NCBI RefSeq assembly: GCF_030913705.1
Contig: NZ_CP133190.1
Location: forward strand, 3,867,501-3,931,500
Origin: Anaerocolumna sp. MB42-C2
GTDB lineage: Bacteria; Bacillota; Clostridia; Lachnospirales; Lachnospiraceae
DNA length: 64,000 nucleotides
Direction of reading: 5' to 3'
The translations under genes were made by a program, and so were the position numbers. The notes under the pieces are model-generated. The model did no database searches. It had not been told where the DNA came from and saw nothing but the letters and a program-made list of their open reading frames with translations. Positions 8,519 through 17,443 of the stretch are shown here, piece by piece; the stretch's first letter is position 1, and every line of letters starts with the position of its first letter.

Positions 8519-10528
8519 GTGAAAAGAAAATATTCAAAAATAACAGCGTATATCGTAATGCTAGTAATGATAATAGCCGGAATATCCATTCATACCGGTA
8601 TAGTGTCTGCGAAAGAATCAGCTAAGTTAAGCTTAAGCAAGACATCAGCAACGATCGCGGCAGGAGATAGTACCACATTAAAAGCAAAAGATCAAAACGG
8701 CAAGGCAGCAGCCGTTAAGTGGACCAGCAGTAATACCTACATAGCGAAAGTATCGGCAAAAGGTGTTGTTACTGCTTTGAAAAAGGGCAGTGTTACCATT
8801 ACGGCAACAGGAACAATACAAGGAAAAGAATATAAAGCGGTATGTACCGTGAAAGTATATTCCCCTGTAAAAGTATCCGGTATTACCATGAAAAAAGCTC
8901 AGGAACTGGTAATCGGCGATAAGATCTGGGCAGATGAAGTTGTTCTTCCCAATAATGCCGCAAATAAAACACTTAAATTTGCCTCATCAAATAAGAAAGT
9001 AGCATCCGTTTCAGATATAGGTGAGATTACAGCAGTGGCTCCGGGTACTGCAACCATAACGGCAGCAGCAACCGACGGCAGTAACAAGAGTGCTAAAATG
9101 AAAGTAACGGTTCTTACAAATCTTACTTTGACCGGTAAGGATGTTATAGATGGTAAAATAACTGTTTCTGATCAATTATACGGTGATGTCTCCATAGATA
9201 ATTCTGTAGGGAAGGCACAGATTGATTTTAATAAATTAAGAATAGCCGGAACCTTAAAGCTGGCGAATAATGCCGGATATGCCTTAAATTTAAACGATTG
9301 TGCGATTAAGAATGTGAGTGTAAAAGATATGCCAAAACAACCTCAGACTATGTTAAGTTATGGCTTATCGCTTGCAGATGAGATCAACATTCCGGTGATC
9401 AAGGTAACCGGCACTACAATGATCAGTATTATTATTACGGAAACTTCCGTAAAGATCATACAAGGGGACAAAAGTCAAGTTCAGGAAATAAAACTGGATT
9501 CAAAGGACACAGGTAATATCAGCTTATCCCTGGAGGGGTATAAAGGTGCAATTACCGTATCCGCAGCTTCCAATGCCAAAGTAGATATTAACATGAAAGC
9601 CTGTGAGATCACCAATCTGTCTGCTCAGGGTACTACGGGTCAGAGTCTGAGCCTGAATGATGTGGGAACCACCGAGGCGGAGAAATCTACAGTGGGGACT
9701 TTCGGTGTAACAGGTCAGTTAGCGGCAGTTGTTAATGTAACCGCAACAAACTTAACTATTGATGCAGCTTCCAGCGGAGCTTCCATAACCTGTAATAAAC
9801 CGGTAACAACGATTAACAATGCCGGTCAGGGCAGCAATATTATAGTTACCTCCACGGTAGGTAATATCATATCTGCCGGTAATAATGCGACGGTTCATGT
9901 TGCAGACAGCGGTACGGTAGGTACGGTTTTATCCCAGGGTAATGGTTCAACCATAACCGGTGACGGTACTGTTACGAGTGTTAAGGTGGAGGGTAATAAT
10001 AACAGTGTTGATGTACCCGGAGCAACCGTAGAAGTTGGTGATAATGCAGGCGGCACCGTGGTTGACGGTAAAGGCGTTGAATCCGGCGGTACCCATGAAA
10101 TACCACAGACCGGCAATTCATCCTCCGGCGGTAGCAGCGGTGGAAGCAGTGGCGGCAATTCAGGCAGCAAGACTGTTAAGGAAACTGTGTATGCTTCCAA
10201 TGCAAAATCAGGGAAAGCTACGGTTACAGTAGAGGGCGTCACCATTACGATTAATGATCTGGCGAATCTATTCAAGTTTGAGGTTGAGCCTGTTAATTTT
10301 GATTTCCCTTATCCTAAAGGCAATTATATTATCGTTGTAAAAGCAGTGAATGGGGAGGGTTATAATCCGATCCAGATTAAAAATAAAGACGGCTCCGCAG
10401 CTACTTCCGTATATTATATCAAAGTAGATACGGATGCCGGTACAGTTACCGTTAAAGGTAATACAACTACAAAGATTATCGTTCGTATAGGCGGTACTAA
10501 GATTGAACCAACGAAGGTTTATGAATAA
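8519..10528 (+). CDS. Secreted BIG2 (bacterial Ig-like) surface protein with repetitive beta-rich region, locus A
   Basis: Exported protein, about 669 aa. Signal peptide at residues 1-31 (Lys-rich start, hydrophobic core, cleavage near VSA-KES). Two BIG2 domains follow, about residues 34-112 and 114-200, each with the W/F-x-S-S-N ... VS ... G-V/E-I-T-A pattern (VKWTSSNTYIAKVSAKGVVT; LKFASSNKKVASVSDIGEIT). Residues about 205-510 form an irregular N/T/V/G-rich array resembling a beta-solenoid. A Gly/Ser linker (GNSSSGGSSGGSSGGNSG) leads to a C-terminal domain of about 110 residues. No LPXTG-like sorting signal or C-terminal membrane segment is present. Start is GTG 8519 (7 nt after GGAGG) or GTG 8516. 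Paralogue in plan, not closely in sequence: 15677-17395. Confidence 0.85.
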   Translation: MKRKYSKITAYIVMLVMIIAGISIHTGIVSAKESAKLSLSKTSATIAAGDSTTLKAKDQNGKAAAVKWTSSNTYIAKVSAKGVVTALKKGSVTITATGTIQGKEYKAVCTVKVYSPVKVSGITMKKAQELVIGDKIWADEVVLPNNAANKTLKFASSNKKVASVSDIGEITAVAPGTATITAAATDGSNKSAKMKVTVLTNLTLTGKDVIDGKITVSDQLYGDVSIDNSVGKAQIDFNKLRIAGTLKLANNAGYALNLNDCAIKNVSVKDMPKQPQTMLSYGLSLADEINIPVIKVTGTTMISIIITETSVKIIQGDKSQVQEIKLDSKDTGNISLSLEGYKGAITVSAASNAKVDINMKACEITNLSAQGTTGQSLSLNDVGTTEAEKSTVGTFGVTGQLAAVVNVTATNLTIDAASSGASITCNKPVTTINNAGQGSNIIVTSTVGNIISAGNNATVHVADSGTVGTVLSQGNGSTITGDGTVTSVKVEGNNNSVDVPGATVEVGDNAGGTVVDGKGVESGGTHEIPQTGNSSSGGSSGGSSGGNSGSKTVKETVYASNAKSGKATVTVEGVTITINDLANLFKFEVEPVNFDFPYPKGNYIIVVKAVNGEGYNPIQIKNKDGSAATSVYYIKVDTDAGTVTVKGNTTTKIIVRIGGTKIEPTKVYE

Positions 10529-10567
10529 AAATACATGAGATATAGAAACCGGATAATGTAGATGGAG

Positions 10568-10612
10568 AGTTCCCCTCATGGTATTTATACAGAGAGGAAC
10601 TTTCTATTGCAA
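10568..10612 (+). terminator. Possible weak terminator after the BIG2 gene
   Basis: An imperfect stem pairs AGTTCCCCTC with GAGGAACT across a loop of about 16 nt, followed by a short T-rich stretch. It sits where locus B has a strong terminator (17444-17500), which is the main reason for listing it. Confidence 0.35.
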
Positions 10613-10702
10613 AGAAAGATAGCAGAAAGGAGTCAGGCCGATAATACTTTTATTGCCTGTTTGGAAAGAAGAGGTTTTAACAGTATTATCCTGAGAAAAT
10701 CG

Positions 10703-11482
10703 ATGAGGAAAATAATATATAGCGGATGCTTACTTATCCTGCTCCTTTTTCTAAGCAGTAAGGTCTGTTACGGGGCATCCGGAATTAACAGTAACGAACA
10801 AGAGATTATCAACCGGGTCAGGGCAGGTTTTATGGTAGACGGAAAATACTATACCGTAGATTCCAAATACATTAATCAAGGAATTAATTACCTGAACAAG
10901 GATGGGGTAGATATCACAGCGGAGCAGAAAAGTATGATATTTGCCAAGATGGCAGAGTTAGCTCCCCAGGGAGTTTCAAGAGGTTACTTAAAACCGGGTA
11001 ATAAAGAGCAGGGGAAAATAGAAAAGGGTAATGAGGCGGCAGGTGGCAAGGAAAGTGGTAATACGAAAGGTAAAGATGCTGACAGTAACTCAGAGAGTAA
11101 TAATAATTCTGAAACTGATCTGAATGCTTTAGTGATTCAAAGTACCTCCAAATACTTAAACAGTATGGGAAATTCTAAATCAGAAATAGCACAGAAAACA
11201 CTGAGTTATACCAGGATGTCCTTAGAGGAGCTGATTAATTCCGCCAAAGAAATATCCTCCAGGATGGGAGTGTCCGTATCCTATGATTTTAGTCATAATG
11301 AAGTAAAGGTAATCGATCAAAAAGGAAAAGCAGTAATGTCTGCAGAATCGGTGATTAAAAACACCGGATTCCGGTTTAATGTAACGTTACTTGTCTGTGG
11401 AGTCCTAACTTCACTTATAATAATCTGTATCTTTTTGGCAAAGTATAATGGGTTATTTAACTCTTTGGAGGAAGATATATGA
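10703..11482 (+). CDS. Secreted protein with C-terminal VIKNTGF motif, membrane segment and short tail (candidate sortase substrate), locus A
   Basis: The protein (259 aa) has a signal peptide (residues 1-26, ending VCYGASG). An N-terminal helical domain (27-95) contains VDGKYYTVDSKYINQGINYL and DGVDITAEQ, followed by a low-complexity N/G/K/S/E linker (98-140), a helical segment (141-190), and a small beta domain with VSYDFSHNEVKVIDQKGKAVMSAES. At 217-223 is VIKNTGF, followed by a hydrophobic segment (226-245) and a Lys-containing tail. The same architecture and motif occur in 17569-18378. ATG 10703 is chosen because the signal peptide begins there; its ribosome site is weak and an upstream TTG (10661) or ATG (10562) cannot be excluded. 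The sortase gene overlaps its stop by 4 nt. Confidence 0.82.
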   Translation: MRKIIYSGCLLILLLFLSSKVCYGASGINSNEQEIINRVRAGFMVDGKYYTVDSKYINQGINYLNKDGVDITAEQKSMIFAKMAELAPQGVSRGYLKPGNKEQGKIEKGNEAAGGKESGNTKGKDADSNSESNNNSETDLNALVIQSTSKYLNSMGNSKSEIAQKTLSYTRMSLEELINSAKEISSRMGVSVSYDFSHNEVKVIDQKGKAVMSAESVIKNTGFRFNVTLLVCGVLTSLIIICIFLAKYNGLFNSLEEDI

Positions 11483-12153
11483 GCGGACACACGATAAGTC
11501 ATAGGATTCATAACATAACAAAATATTTCTATATACCATTGTTATATACCATATTCGGATATAGTTTAATCTATATGGCAGGGCGGCCGGTAGTTGACAT
11601 GGTATCTTCCGTAGCAGGTATGGTATTTACCAACAGCACTCCGAACTTTACGTCTGAGCTGGATTCCATCTATAATGAAAATAGTGTAAAAGCAGTGGAT
11701 TTCATTCAAAATAAAGAGGTTCAGCTGCCCGAATATGAAACTCTATATGCAAGTCTTACCTGCGATCGGGTGAAGCTTGAGGCTCCGGTTTATTTCGGTG
11801 ATTCGGATAAGGTTTTAAAAAAAGGGGTAGGACAATATATCGGAAGTTTTATACCCGGGAATAATAAACCAATTCTGATCGGCGGTCATGACAGCACCTT
11901 TTTCGAACCTTTAGAAACTGTGAAAAAAGGGGATACCCTTGTAATTACTACAAACTACGGTATCTATAATTACAAGGTAACCCACATGGAAATAAAAAAT
12001 GCAACGGACACCGGTGCTTATGATCTAAATCAGGACAAAGAAGAACTGATCCTTTACACCTGTTATCCCTTTGGGGCAGTTGTAGGGATTAAAGATCAAA
12101 GGTATTTTGTTTATGCAGATAAGATAGCAGGGCCTGAGATCGTTTATAAATAG
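11479..12153 (+). CDS. Class D-like sortase, locus A
   Basis: Membrane-anchored cysteine transpeptidase that cleaves a C-terminal sorting motif and joins the protein to the cell envelope. The protein (224 aa) has an N-terminal anchor (residues about 18-36) and a sortase beta-barrel. Catalytic residues are visible: His137 in IGGHDSTFF, Cys195 in LILYTCYPFG and Arg208 in DQRYFVYAD. The LYTC context and GGHD fit class D-type sortases. It overlaps the VIKNTGF protein gene by ATGA, which points to that protein as substrate. Paralogue: 18397-19080. Confidence 0.9.
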   Translation: MSGHTISHRIHNITKYFYIPLLYTIFGYSLIYMAGRPVVDMVSSVAGMVFTNSTPNFTSELDSIYNENSVKAVDFIQNKEVQLPEYETLYASLTCDRVKLEAPVYFGDSDKVLKKGVGQYIGSFIPGNNKPILIGGHDSTFFEPLETVKKGDTLVITTNYGIYNYKVTHMEIKNATDTGAYDLNQDKEELILYTCYPFGAVVGIKDQRYFVYADKIAGPEIVYK

Positions 12154-12202
12154 ATTATTTAGAATATTATTATACATATTATAGAAACGATAGGTGTATC
12201 AC

Positions 12203-13072
12203 ATGGATAAGGTACAAGCAGAAAAGAAAATAAAACATAAAAAACGGCAGAGGCTGCGAAATGGCATAAGCCTTATACTGGCATTTGTTCTGTCGATGTT
12301 AATGTTGTGTATATCGGTTTTATTTGGAGTTTATGTCGGTGTATTTAATGAAGATGTAATATTAACACAATTAAATAAATCCGGATATTATCAAAAGGTA
12401 AGGGATACCATTGAAGACAATCTGGTAAGCGATCTCTTGCCCACAGGACTTCCCTGGGAAAAGATATTAACCAATGTAGTTACACTGGAGAGGGTGTACA
12501 TAGATGCAAAACAAAATATAGAAGCAGCCTTGCATGAAAAAACAAGTACTTTAAAGGAAGCAGAGATAGAAGCAACAATTCAACATAATATGGAAGTTTA
12601 TATCAGGGATAATAAAGTTGAAAGATCAGAAGAGGTAAATAAAGGAAGCAAGGAATTATCGGCAACATTAACAAAAGAGTATATAAGGCTTTTACAATTT
12701 CCATTTGTAAATTACTTTATTAAATATAAAGGAATCTATGAGAAACTGATGATACTGACCGTGCCCATTATACTTATACTGATGACTGGAATCATTATAA
12801 CCCTTCTAAAGATGCAATTTTTTAAACACCGGGCCCTGCGGTATATGGCTTACAGCTGTACTGCCACCGCCATTATGCTGTTACTTATTCCCGCTTATCT
12901 TCTATCGTCAGGTATCTATCAGAATATCCACATAACTCCTTTGTATTTTTATAATTTTATTGTAAATTACTTAAAGTGGGATATTATAATCTTTTTGTAT
13001 ATCGGTGCTTTCTGGCTGGCAGTACTAAGCGGATTACTGATTGGTATCTTTTATGTGAAGAAAAGGGGATGA
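12203..13072 (+). CDS. Four-segment membrane protein of unknown function, third gene of the sortase set (locus A)
   Basis: I do not recognise a family. The protein (289 aa) has a Lys/Arg-rich start, membrane segment 1 (about 20-44), a helical extracellular domain of about 120 residues containing LNKSGYYQKVRDTIEDN and VTLERVYIDAKQNIEAAL, and three further membrane segments in the C-terminal half. The paralogue at 19077-19919 shares FND/FNED, SGYY, ITLERVYLD and the whole topology. ATG 12203 follows AGGTG by 6 nt; GTG 12194 is less likely. Always third after the VIKNTGF protein and the sortase, so it probably works with them, for example as a substrate acceptor or partner; this is inference. 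Confidence 0.8.
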   Translation: MDKVQAEKKIKHKKRQRLRNGISLILAFVLSMLMLCISVLFGVYVGVFNEDVILTQLNKSGYYQKVRDTIEDNLVSDLLPTGLPWEKILTNVVTLERVYIDAKQNIEAALHEKTSTLKEAEIEATIQHNMEVYIRDNKVERSEEVNKGSKELSATLTKEYIRLLQFPFVNYFIKYKGIYEKLMILTVPIILILMTGIIITLLKMQFFKHRALRYMAYSCTATAIMLLLIPAYLLSSGIYQNIHITPLYFYNFIVNYLKWDIIIFLYIGAFWLAVLSGLLIGIFYVKKRG

Positions 13073-13251
13073 AGAAGCAGATAACCAGTTATAATAAATT
13101 ATTTATAATATATTAAAGCTTTGCACGTATTCAGTGCCTTGTACCTTGACAACTAAATAGGATAGGATTTTAATTTATTACTTATGTTAAGGTCATGATG
13201 AATTGTTAGATAGATTGGTTATTAGGATACCAAGTAGAATTCTTTACATAA

Positions 13252-13316
13252 TAAGAAAGAGTCTGGCAAGCCAGACTCCGGCGTTACAGTGATACCACTG
13301 TTTCGGGAACCCGTTC
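13252..13316 (-). terminator. Terminator of the XRE gene preceded by two extra hairpins
   Basis: Read on the minus strand after the stop codon: CGGGTTCCCG, then ACAGTG-GTAT-CACTGT, then the 9-bp stem GAGTCTGGC-TT-GCCAGACTC (13259-13278) followed by TTTCTTAT. The last hairpin is a good rho-independent terminator; the other two make an unusually structured 3' end. Confidence 0.75.
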
Positions 13317-13664
13317 TTAGCCCTCTTTTTTATAAGAAGGTGTTTTATCCTGTTGACTTGTAAGGGATGCAAGGGTTCCTATGGCAATATCTTTGTATTT
13401 TGGGGTTAGATCATGAAAATAGCCCAGAAGAGTTAGTTCTCTTTCGGTTAAATTATTTTCAAGATTATTTCGCTTATCACTTAATCCCAGGAGATAATCT
13501 GCAGATACATGGAATATATCAACTAACCTGCAGATGGTATCATCAGTTAATGCCGCCCTTCCGGTTTCATATTTGGATATTGCCGCTTTTTTTACATTTA
13601 ATAAGTTACCTAAGTATTCTTGTGTCCAATTGTTTTCTTCCCTCAATAGTTTTATACGATTCAT
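13317..13664 (-). CDS. XRE-family helix-turn-helix regulator between the two polysaccharide loci
   Basis: DNA-binding repressor-type protein, 115 aa. The HTH_3 domain occupies residues 1-60: MNRIKLLREENNWTQEYLGNLL, KKAAISKYETGRAALTDDTICRLVDIFHVSADYLLGLSDK, typical of SinR/phage Cro-like proteins. The C-terminal about 50 residues are mostly helical and may oligomerise. AAGGTGG lies 6-7 nt before the ATG. It is transcribed away from locus B and toward the end of locus A, and shares the intergenic region with the locus B promoter, so control of locus B and autoregulation are likely. Target sites are not identified. Confidence 0.9.
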   Translation of the reverse strand: MNRIKLLREENNWTQEYLGNLLNVKKAAISKYETGRAALTDDTICRLVDIFHVSADYLLGLSDKRNNLENNLTERELTLLGYFHDLTPKYKDIAIGTLASLTSQQDKTPSYKKEG

Positions 13665-13720
13665 TTGTAACCACCTTATTCTTTATAAAAATTTATAATG
13701 ATTGTCGCATTTTAAATTAT

Positions 13721-13749
13721 TATGTAATTTATTATATAATTTTAGTCAA
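13721..13749 (-). promoter_or_regulatory. Probable promoter of the XRE regulator
   Basis: On the minus strand: TTGACT (13744-13749), 17-nt spacer, TACATA (13721-13726). It lies about 57 nt before the ATG and 50 bp from the oppositely directed locus B promoter. Confidence 0.5.
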
Positions 13750-13797
13750 ATAAATGAAATTAATAATCCAAGATGGATACAAAATGTAAAAAATTCC

Positions 13798-13826
13798 TTG
13801 ACAATATCTTTAGAGGATACTATGAT
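13798..13826 (+). promoter_or_regulatory. Sigma-A promoter of polysaccharide locus B
   Basis: Perfect TTGACA (13798-13803), 17-nt spacer, TATGAT (13821-13826). It leaves a leader of about 140 nt before 13973 that includes a small GGTTT/AAACC stem near 13873. One of the strongest promoter matches in the window; divergent from the XRE gene. Confidence 0.8.
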
Positions 13827-13972
13827 ATTAATGTGCTTTTTATCCTATAATGTAATATTTCGGATAAATTGGGGGTTTTATGAAACCAAAATCTTAGTAT
13901 CACACAGTAAAAACTAAATTGGACAGATTGTGCTGATAAAATTGTATTAAAGACGCAGAAGGAGAGAATTAT

Positions 13973-14176
13973 ATGGAATTCATTAGTAATTTATTGATTG
14001 CCAGTGGTACAACAAATTATTTTTTTGGTGCCAGACCGGATGCGGCTATCATTTTTTTACTTTTTTTTGCAATAGCACTGTTTTTCTGCAGAAGAATCGC
14101 AACGAAGAACCATCTGTTTACTGCTTCTAATAAAAACGAATTAAATAAAGCCAAAGAATGTGAGACGATTAAATGA
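13973..14176 (+). CDS. Small single-pass membrane protein, first gene of locus B
   Basis: 67 aa with one strongly hydrophobic segment (AAIIFLLFFAIALFFCRRI, residues about 26-44) and a charged tail. AGAAGGAGAG precedes the ATG at a good distance. It overlaps the glycosylphosphotransferase gene by ATGA. It occupies the same place as the larger bitopic protein of locus A; both end in a similar membrane segment followed by a K-x-H-x-L-F stretch (AKKHQLFVK / ATKNHLFTA), so the small one may be a cut-down relative. Function unknown. Confidence 0.75.
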   Translation: MEFISNLLIASGTTNYFFGARPDAAIIFLLFFAIALFFCRRIATKNHLFTASNKNELNKAKECETIK

Positions 14177-15585
14177 AAAGCTATAGTAAAGAACCACCCA
14201 GTATCAGGTTATTATTACTTGATTTGGCTACTCTGATTTTAGCTTATGTTTTAGCATTGTTTGCACGTTTTGGGGTGGTATTGAGTTACATTAATAATGA
14301 AAATTACAGCATATTGCTTATGGTTTGTATCCTGGTGAATATTGCTGTATTTTATATGTCGGATTCCAGCAGCGGGTTTTTCCGCAGAGGTTTCTTTCGG
14401 GAATTTAAAATCGTTGTATCCAGGAATCTGATTAATGTTCTGTGCGTAAGTACGATACTCTTTTTGTCTAGAAGAGGAATTATATATGCCCGGTTGTTTT
14501 TTGTAGAATTTTATATTTTTTACATATGCCTTAATTATTTGGCCAGACAATATTATAAAGTAATCATGCTGACTTATTTTAAGGAAAGTGAACGCAGCAA
14601 TAAGATTATGCTTGTTACCACATATCGGAAAGCGCTTGAAATAATTACTAAAATGAGAAGTGCCAACCTCTCAGAGCAAAAGATAACCTCTATTGCAATC
14701 GTTGAGAAAGATATGACCGGTCAAGAGATTCTGGGTATTCCGGTTAAGGCGGGGAGGAATAATCTCCTTGATATAATACGGTATGAAACAATAGATGAAG
14801 TGTTCATCAGTGTACCTCCCAGAATGCAATTAAATCTTGAGGAAATGATAGAAGAACTGGAATTAATGGGAATTAAAGTAAAGCTTAATATCGATACATT
14901 CGGTTTGAACATTAAGGAAAAGAAGGTGGAGACCTATTCCGGGTATCATGTACTTGTCTTCAACAAAAAAGAATTCCAGGCTTCCAGACTTGTGGTAAAG
15001 CGTATGATTGATATTATAGGCGCAATAACCGGTATCCTGATAACAGGAGTATTAACACTTATTGTTGCACCTGCAATTCTTATGGAGTCTCCCGGACCTA
15101 TATTTTTCTCACAGACCAGAATCGGTAAAAACGGCAGAAGATTTAAGATATATAAATTCCGCTCCATGTATCCGGATGCGGAAGAACGAAAGGCCGCTTT
15201 ACTGGCACAAAATGAAATGCAGGGGTATATGTTTAAACTTTCGGAGGATCCCAGAATCACGAAAGTCGGCAGATTCATCAGAAAAACAAGTATTGATGAA
15301 TTCCCGCAGTTTATTAACGTATTAACGGGAGACATGAGTCTTGTTGGGACAAGGCCGCCTACGGAAGACGAGTTTCTGAATTATGAAAGCAGACACAGGA
15401 GAAGACTTACCTTAAAACCTGGGCTGACCGGTATCTGGCAGACCAGCGGAAGAAGCAGCATTACCAACTTTGAAGAAGTTGTCCGTATGGACCTAGAATA
15501 TATTGATAACTGGTCACTGAGCTTGGATATCAAATTAATTATTAAGACGGTGATTACCGTTCTGTCAGGCAAGGGAGCCAGCTAA
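14173..15585 (+). CDS. Polyprenyl-phosphate glycosyl-1-phosphate transferase, locus B
   Basis: Paralogue of 2700-4118 with the same plan: several N-terminal membrane segments, a middle nucleotide-binding-like domain, and the C-terminal sugar-transferase domain with KRMIDIIGAITG, ESPGPIFFSQTRIGKNGRRF, KIYKFRSMYPDAEER, TSIDEFPQFINVL, GDMSLVGTRPPTEDE and GLTGIWQTSGR. Catalytic-domain identity to the locus A copy is high by eye, while the N-terminal half has diverged more. It would load the first sugar on undecaprenyl phosphate at the membrane. The start overlaps the previous gene (ATGA). Confidence 0.93.
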   Translation: MKSYSKEPPSIRLLLLDLATLILAYVLALFARFGVVLSYINNENYSILLMVCILVNIAVFYMSDSSSGFFRRGFFREFKIVVSRNLINVLCVSTILFLSRRGIIYARLFFVEFYIFYICLNYLARQYYKVIMLTYFKESERSNKIMLVTTYRKALEIITKMRSANLSEQKITSIAIVEKDMTGQEILGIPVKAGRNNLLDIIRYETIDEVFISVPPRMQLNLEEMIEELELMGIKVKLNIDTFGLNIKEKKVETYSGYHVLVFNKKEFQASRLVVKRMIDIIGAITGILITGVLTLIVAPAILMESPGPIFFSQTRIGKNGRRFKIYKFRSMYPDAEERKAALLAQNEMQGYMFKLSEDPRITKVGRFIRKTSIDEFPQFINVLTGDMSLVGTRPPTEDEFLNYESRHRRRLTLKPGLTGIWQTSGRSSITNFEEVVRMDLEYIDNWSLSLDIKLIIKTVITVLSGKGAS

Positions 15586-15676
15586 ACATAAGAGGAGATA
15601 TTCCCGGGAGATTTATCTGCCCGTAGAATATAAATAATAACAGATATTAGTTATCTGAAGAAGGAGTGAATAGGGC

Positions 15677-17395
15677 ATGACAAGGAGTACAAACACAGAT
15701 AAGTTCAGAGTTACAGCTGGAAAGCTGTTAGCGGTTGTAATGACAGTTGCATTAATCATTACCTGCTACTCTCCAATATCTGCACAGGCAGCTGCAAAGC
15801 CGGCAATCTCCAAGACAGTTTCCGTATTAAAAGGAAAGAAAGTTGAGCTTAAAGTTAAAAATCCAACTAAAGGCGCAGCTTACAAATGGAAGACCGGTAA
15901 CAAGAGCATTGCAACTGTAGACAGTAAGGGTGTAATTACAGGTGTGAAAAAAGGAAGCACTACAGTTTATTGTACTGTAACCGCTAAGAAAACATCCGTA
16001 TATCTTAACTGTAAGGTAACAGTTGTTGAACCTGCCAAGAAAATTGTGATAAATAATAAAGTCACAAAGGTAAATGCCGGACAGGTTTATGATCTAAACA
16101 GAACTTTAACACCAGCTGCATCCAATGATCCAACAATCTGGAAGAGCAGTAATGAGAAAGTCTTAAAGTTTGGAAAATGGGGTAAATTTACCGCATTAAA
16201 AGAGGGTACTGTTACTGTTACTGCAACAACACTAAGCGGTAAGAGCGACAAAGTAACGATTAAGGTCGTAGATAAAGACGGTATCGTTACAACTCTAAAG
16301 GGATTAGAGGACCTGCTTGGAAGCGGTGCCGGACTGATCACCTTAAAGACAGAGGATGCAGCTGCCTTTACAATTCCTCAGGGCAACTACAGTAAACAAA
16401 AACTTGTGGTAGATGCGCCGAATGCAGATGTTACCAATAATGGTGTCTTTAAAGAAGTAGAAATTAAAGCTATTAAAGCTTCTACCTGGTTTGAAATGGC
16501 AGCAGGTAATATCATTAACGTAACCGCTGTGTCACCGGTAAGAATCATGATCGATAAGTTGGCCAGCGCTTCTGTTATTGCCAATAGTGCCAATACAGGT
16601 TTAACACTTGTGAATAATGGTACGATTACCGGATTAACAGTAAATGCGAATTCAGTTATTAGCATATCAGGAACCTCTACTGCAGTGATTCCGGTTGCAA
16701 ACAACTTCGCAGGTGCTAACATTACTACCAGCATTCCGTTGGCAGTAACAGCTACTGCTAAATTTACGTTAACTGCATTACCGGGAGCTGAAGCAACTAC
16801 CGTTGCAGCTGCTACAGCAGATGCTGTACCGGAAGTACAAGGTAATATTACAATTCCTGTAACAGTTGGTAATTCCAAACCGGAAGAGACCGGCAACCAG
16901 GGTTCTAGCGGCGGTTCCGGCGGCGGTTCCAACGGCGGTGGTTCTAATGGTGGTTCCTCTACTACTACGAAGACAATCACTAAAACTGGTGAAGGCGCTT
17001 ATACCTTACCTGTAGAGTATACGAAGTTAAAGAAAGTTGTTGTATCCTATAATGGTGTATCTTATCAGGTTAGCAGCGAGATACTTACTCAGCTGAAAGG
17101 TTTCCTGAGTAATGAAGCTGCCACAATAGAGAAATGGAAGAATACAACAGAAACTACTAAGACTATTTCAGGACAGAAAGTAATTGTAACCGGTGAAAAA
17201 GGTGAACTTACCAAGACGGTTACTTTCTCAGACGGACTTTTAAACGGTAAGTCCTATGACGTAACGGTTGATGAAAAATCAGTAACAGTAACCGGCGGAT
17301 CAGGTAAATCTTATACAATATCCAAGAGTGACGATAATAAGACCCTGTATATTGGCGATGCACCGGACAACTTAACCTTTAAGGTGACATATTAA
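15677..17395 (+). CDS. Secreted BIG2 surface protein with repetitive beta-rich region, locus B
   Basis: 572 aa. Signal peptide at residues about 1-38 (ending AQAAAKP). Two Ig-like BIG2-type domains follow: about 40-115 with YKWKTGNKSIATVDSKGVITGVKKGSTTV, and 117-195 with WKSSNEKVLKFGKWGKFTALKEGTVTVTA. A V/N/T/A-rich solenoid-like region (about 205-395), a Gly/Ser linker (SSGGSGGGSNGGGSNGGSS) and a C-terminal domain of about 145 residues complete it. The overall architecture matches 8519-10528. There is no cell-wall sorting signal. AAGGAG precedes ATG 15677. Followed by a strong terminator, so it closes the first transcription unit of locus B. Confidence 0.85.
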   Translation: MTRSTNTDKFRVTAGKLLAVVMTVALIITCYSPISAQAAAKPAISKTVSVLKGKKVELKVKNPTKGAAYKWKTGNKSIATVDSKGVITGVKKGSTTVYCTVTAKKTSVYLNCKVTVVEPAKKIVINNKVTKVNAGQVYDLNRTLTPAASNDPTIWKSSNEKVLKFGKWGKFTALKEGTVTVTATTLSGKSDKVTIKVVDKDGIVTTLKGLEDLLGSGAGLITLKTEDAAAFTIPQGNYSKQKLVVDAPNADVTNNGVFKEVEIKAIKASTWFEMAAGNIINVTAVSPVRIMIDKLASASVIANSANTGLTLVNNGTITGLTVNANSVISISGTSTAVIPVANNFAGANITTSIPLAVTATAKFTLTALPGAEATTVAAATADAVPEVQGNITIPVTVGNSKPEETGNQGSSGGSGGGSNGGGSNGGSSTTTKTITKTGEGAYTLPVEYTKLKKVVVSYNGVSYQVSSEILTQLKGFLSNEAATIEKWKNTTETTKTISGQKVIVTGEKGELTKTVTFSDGLLNGKSYDVTVDEKSVTVTGGSGKSYTISKSDDNKTLYIGDAPDNLTFKVTY

Positions 17396-17443
17396 GAATA
17401 CTAATTGATAAAATGGGTTACTTAAAGACCAATTAACGCATAT

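Noticed and set aside
9895..10275. 126-codon minus-strand ORF with Pro/Leu repeats
   Set aside because: Shadow of the Gly/Ser linker and repeats in the BIG2 gene on the plus strand; the same effect occurs at 16387-16980.
8519..10528. BIG2 proteins as sortase substrates
   Set aside because: Neither this protein nor 15677-17395 has a C-terminal motif, hydrophobic segment or basic tail; only the VIKNTGF proteins do.
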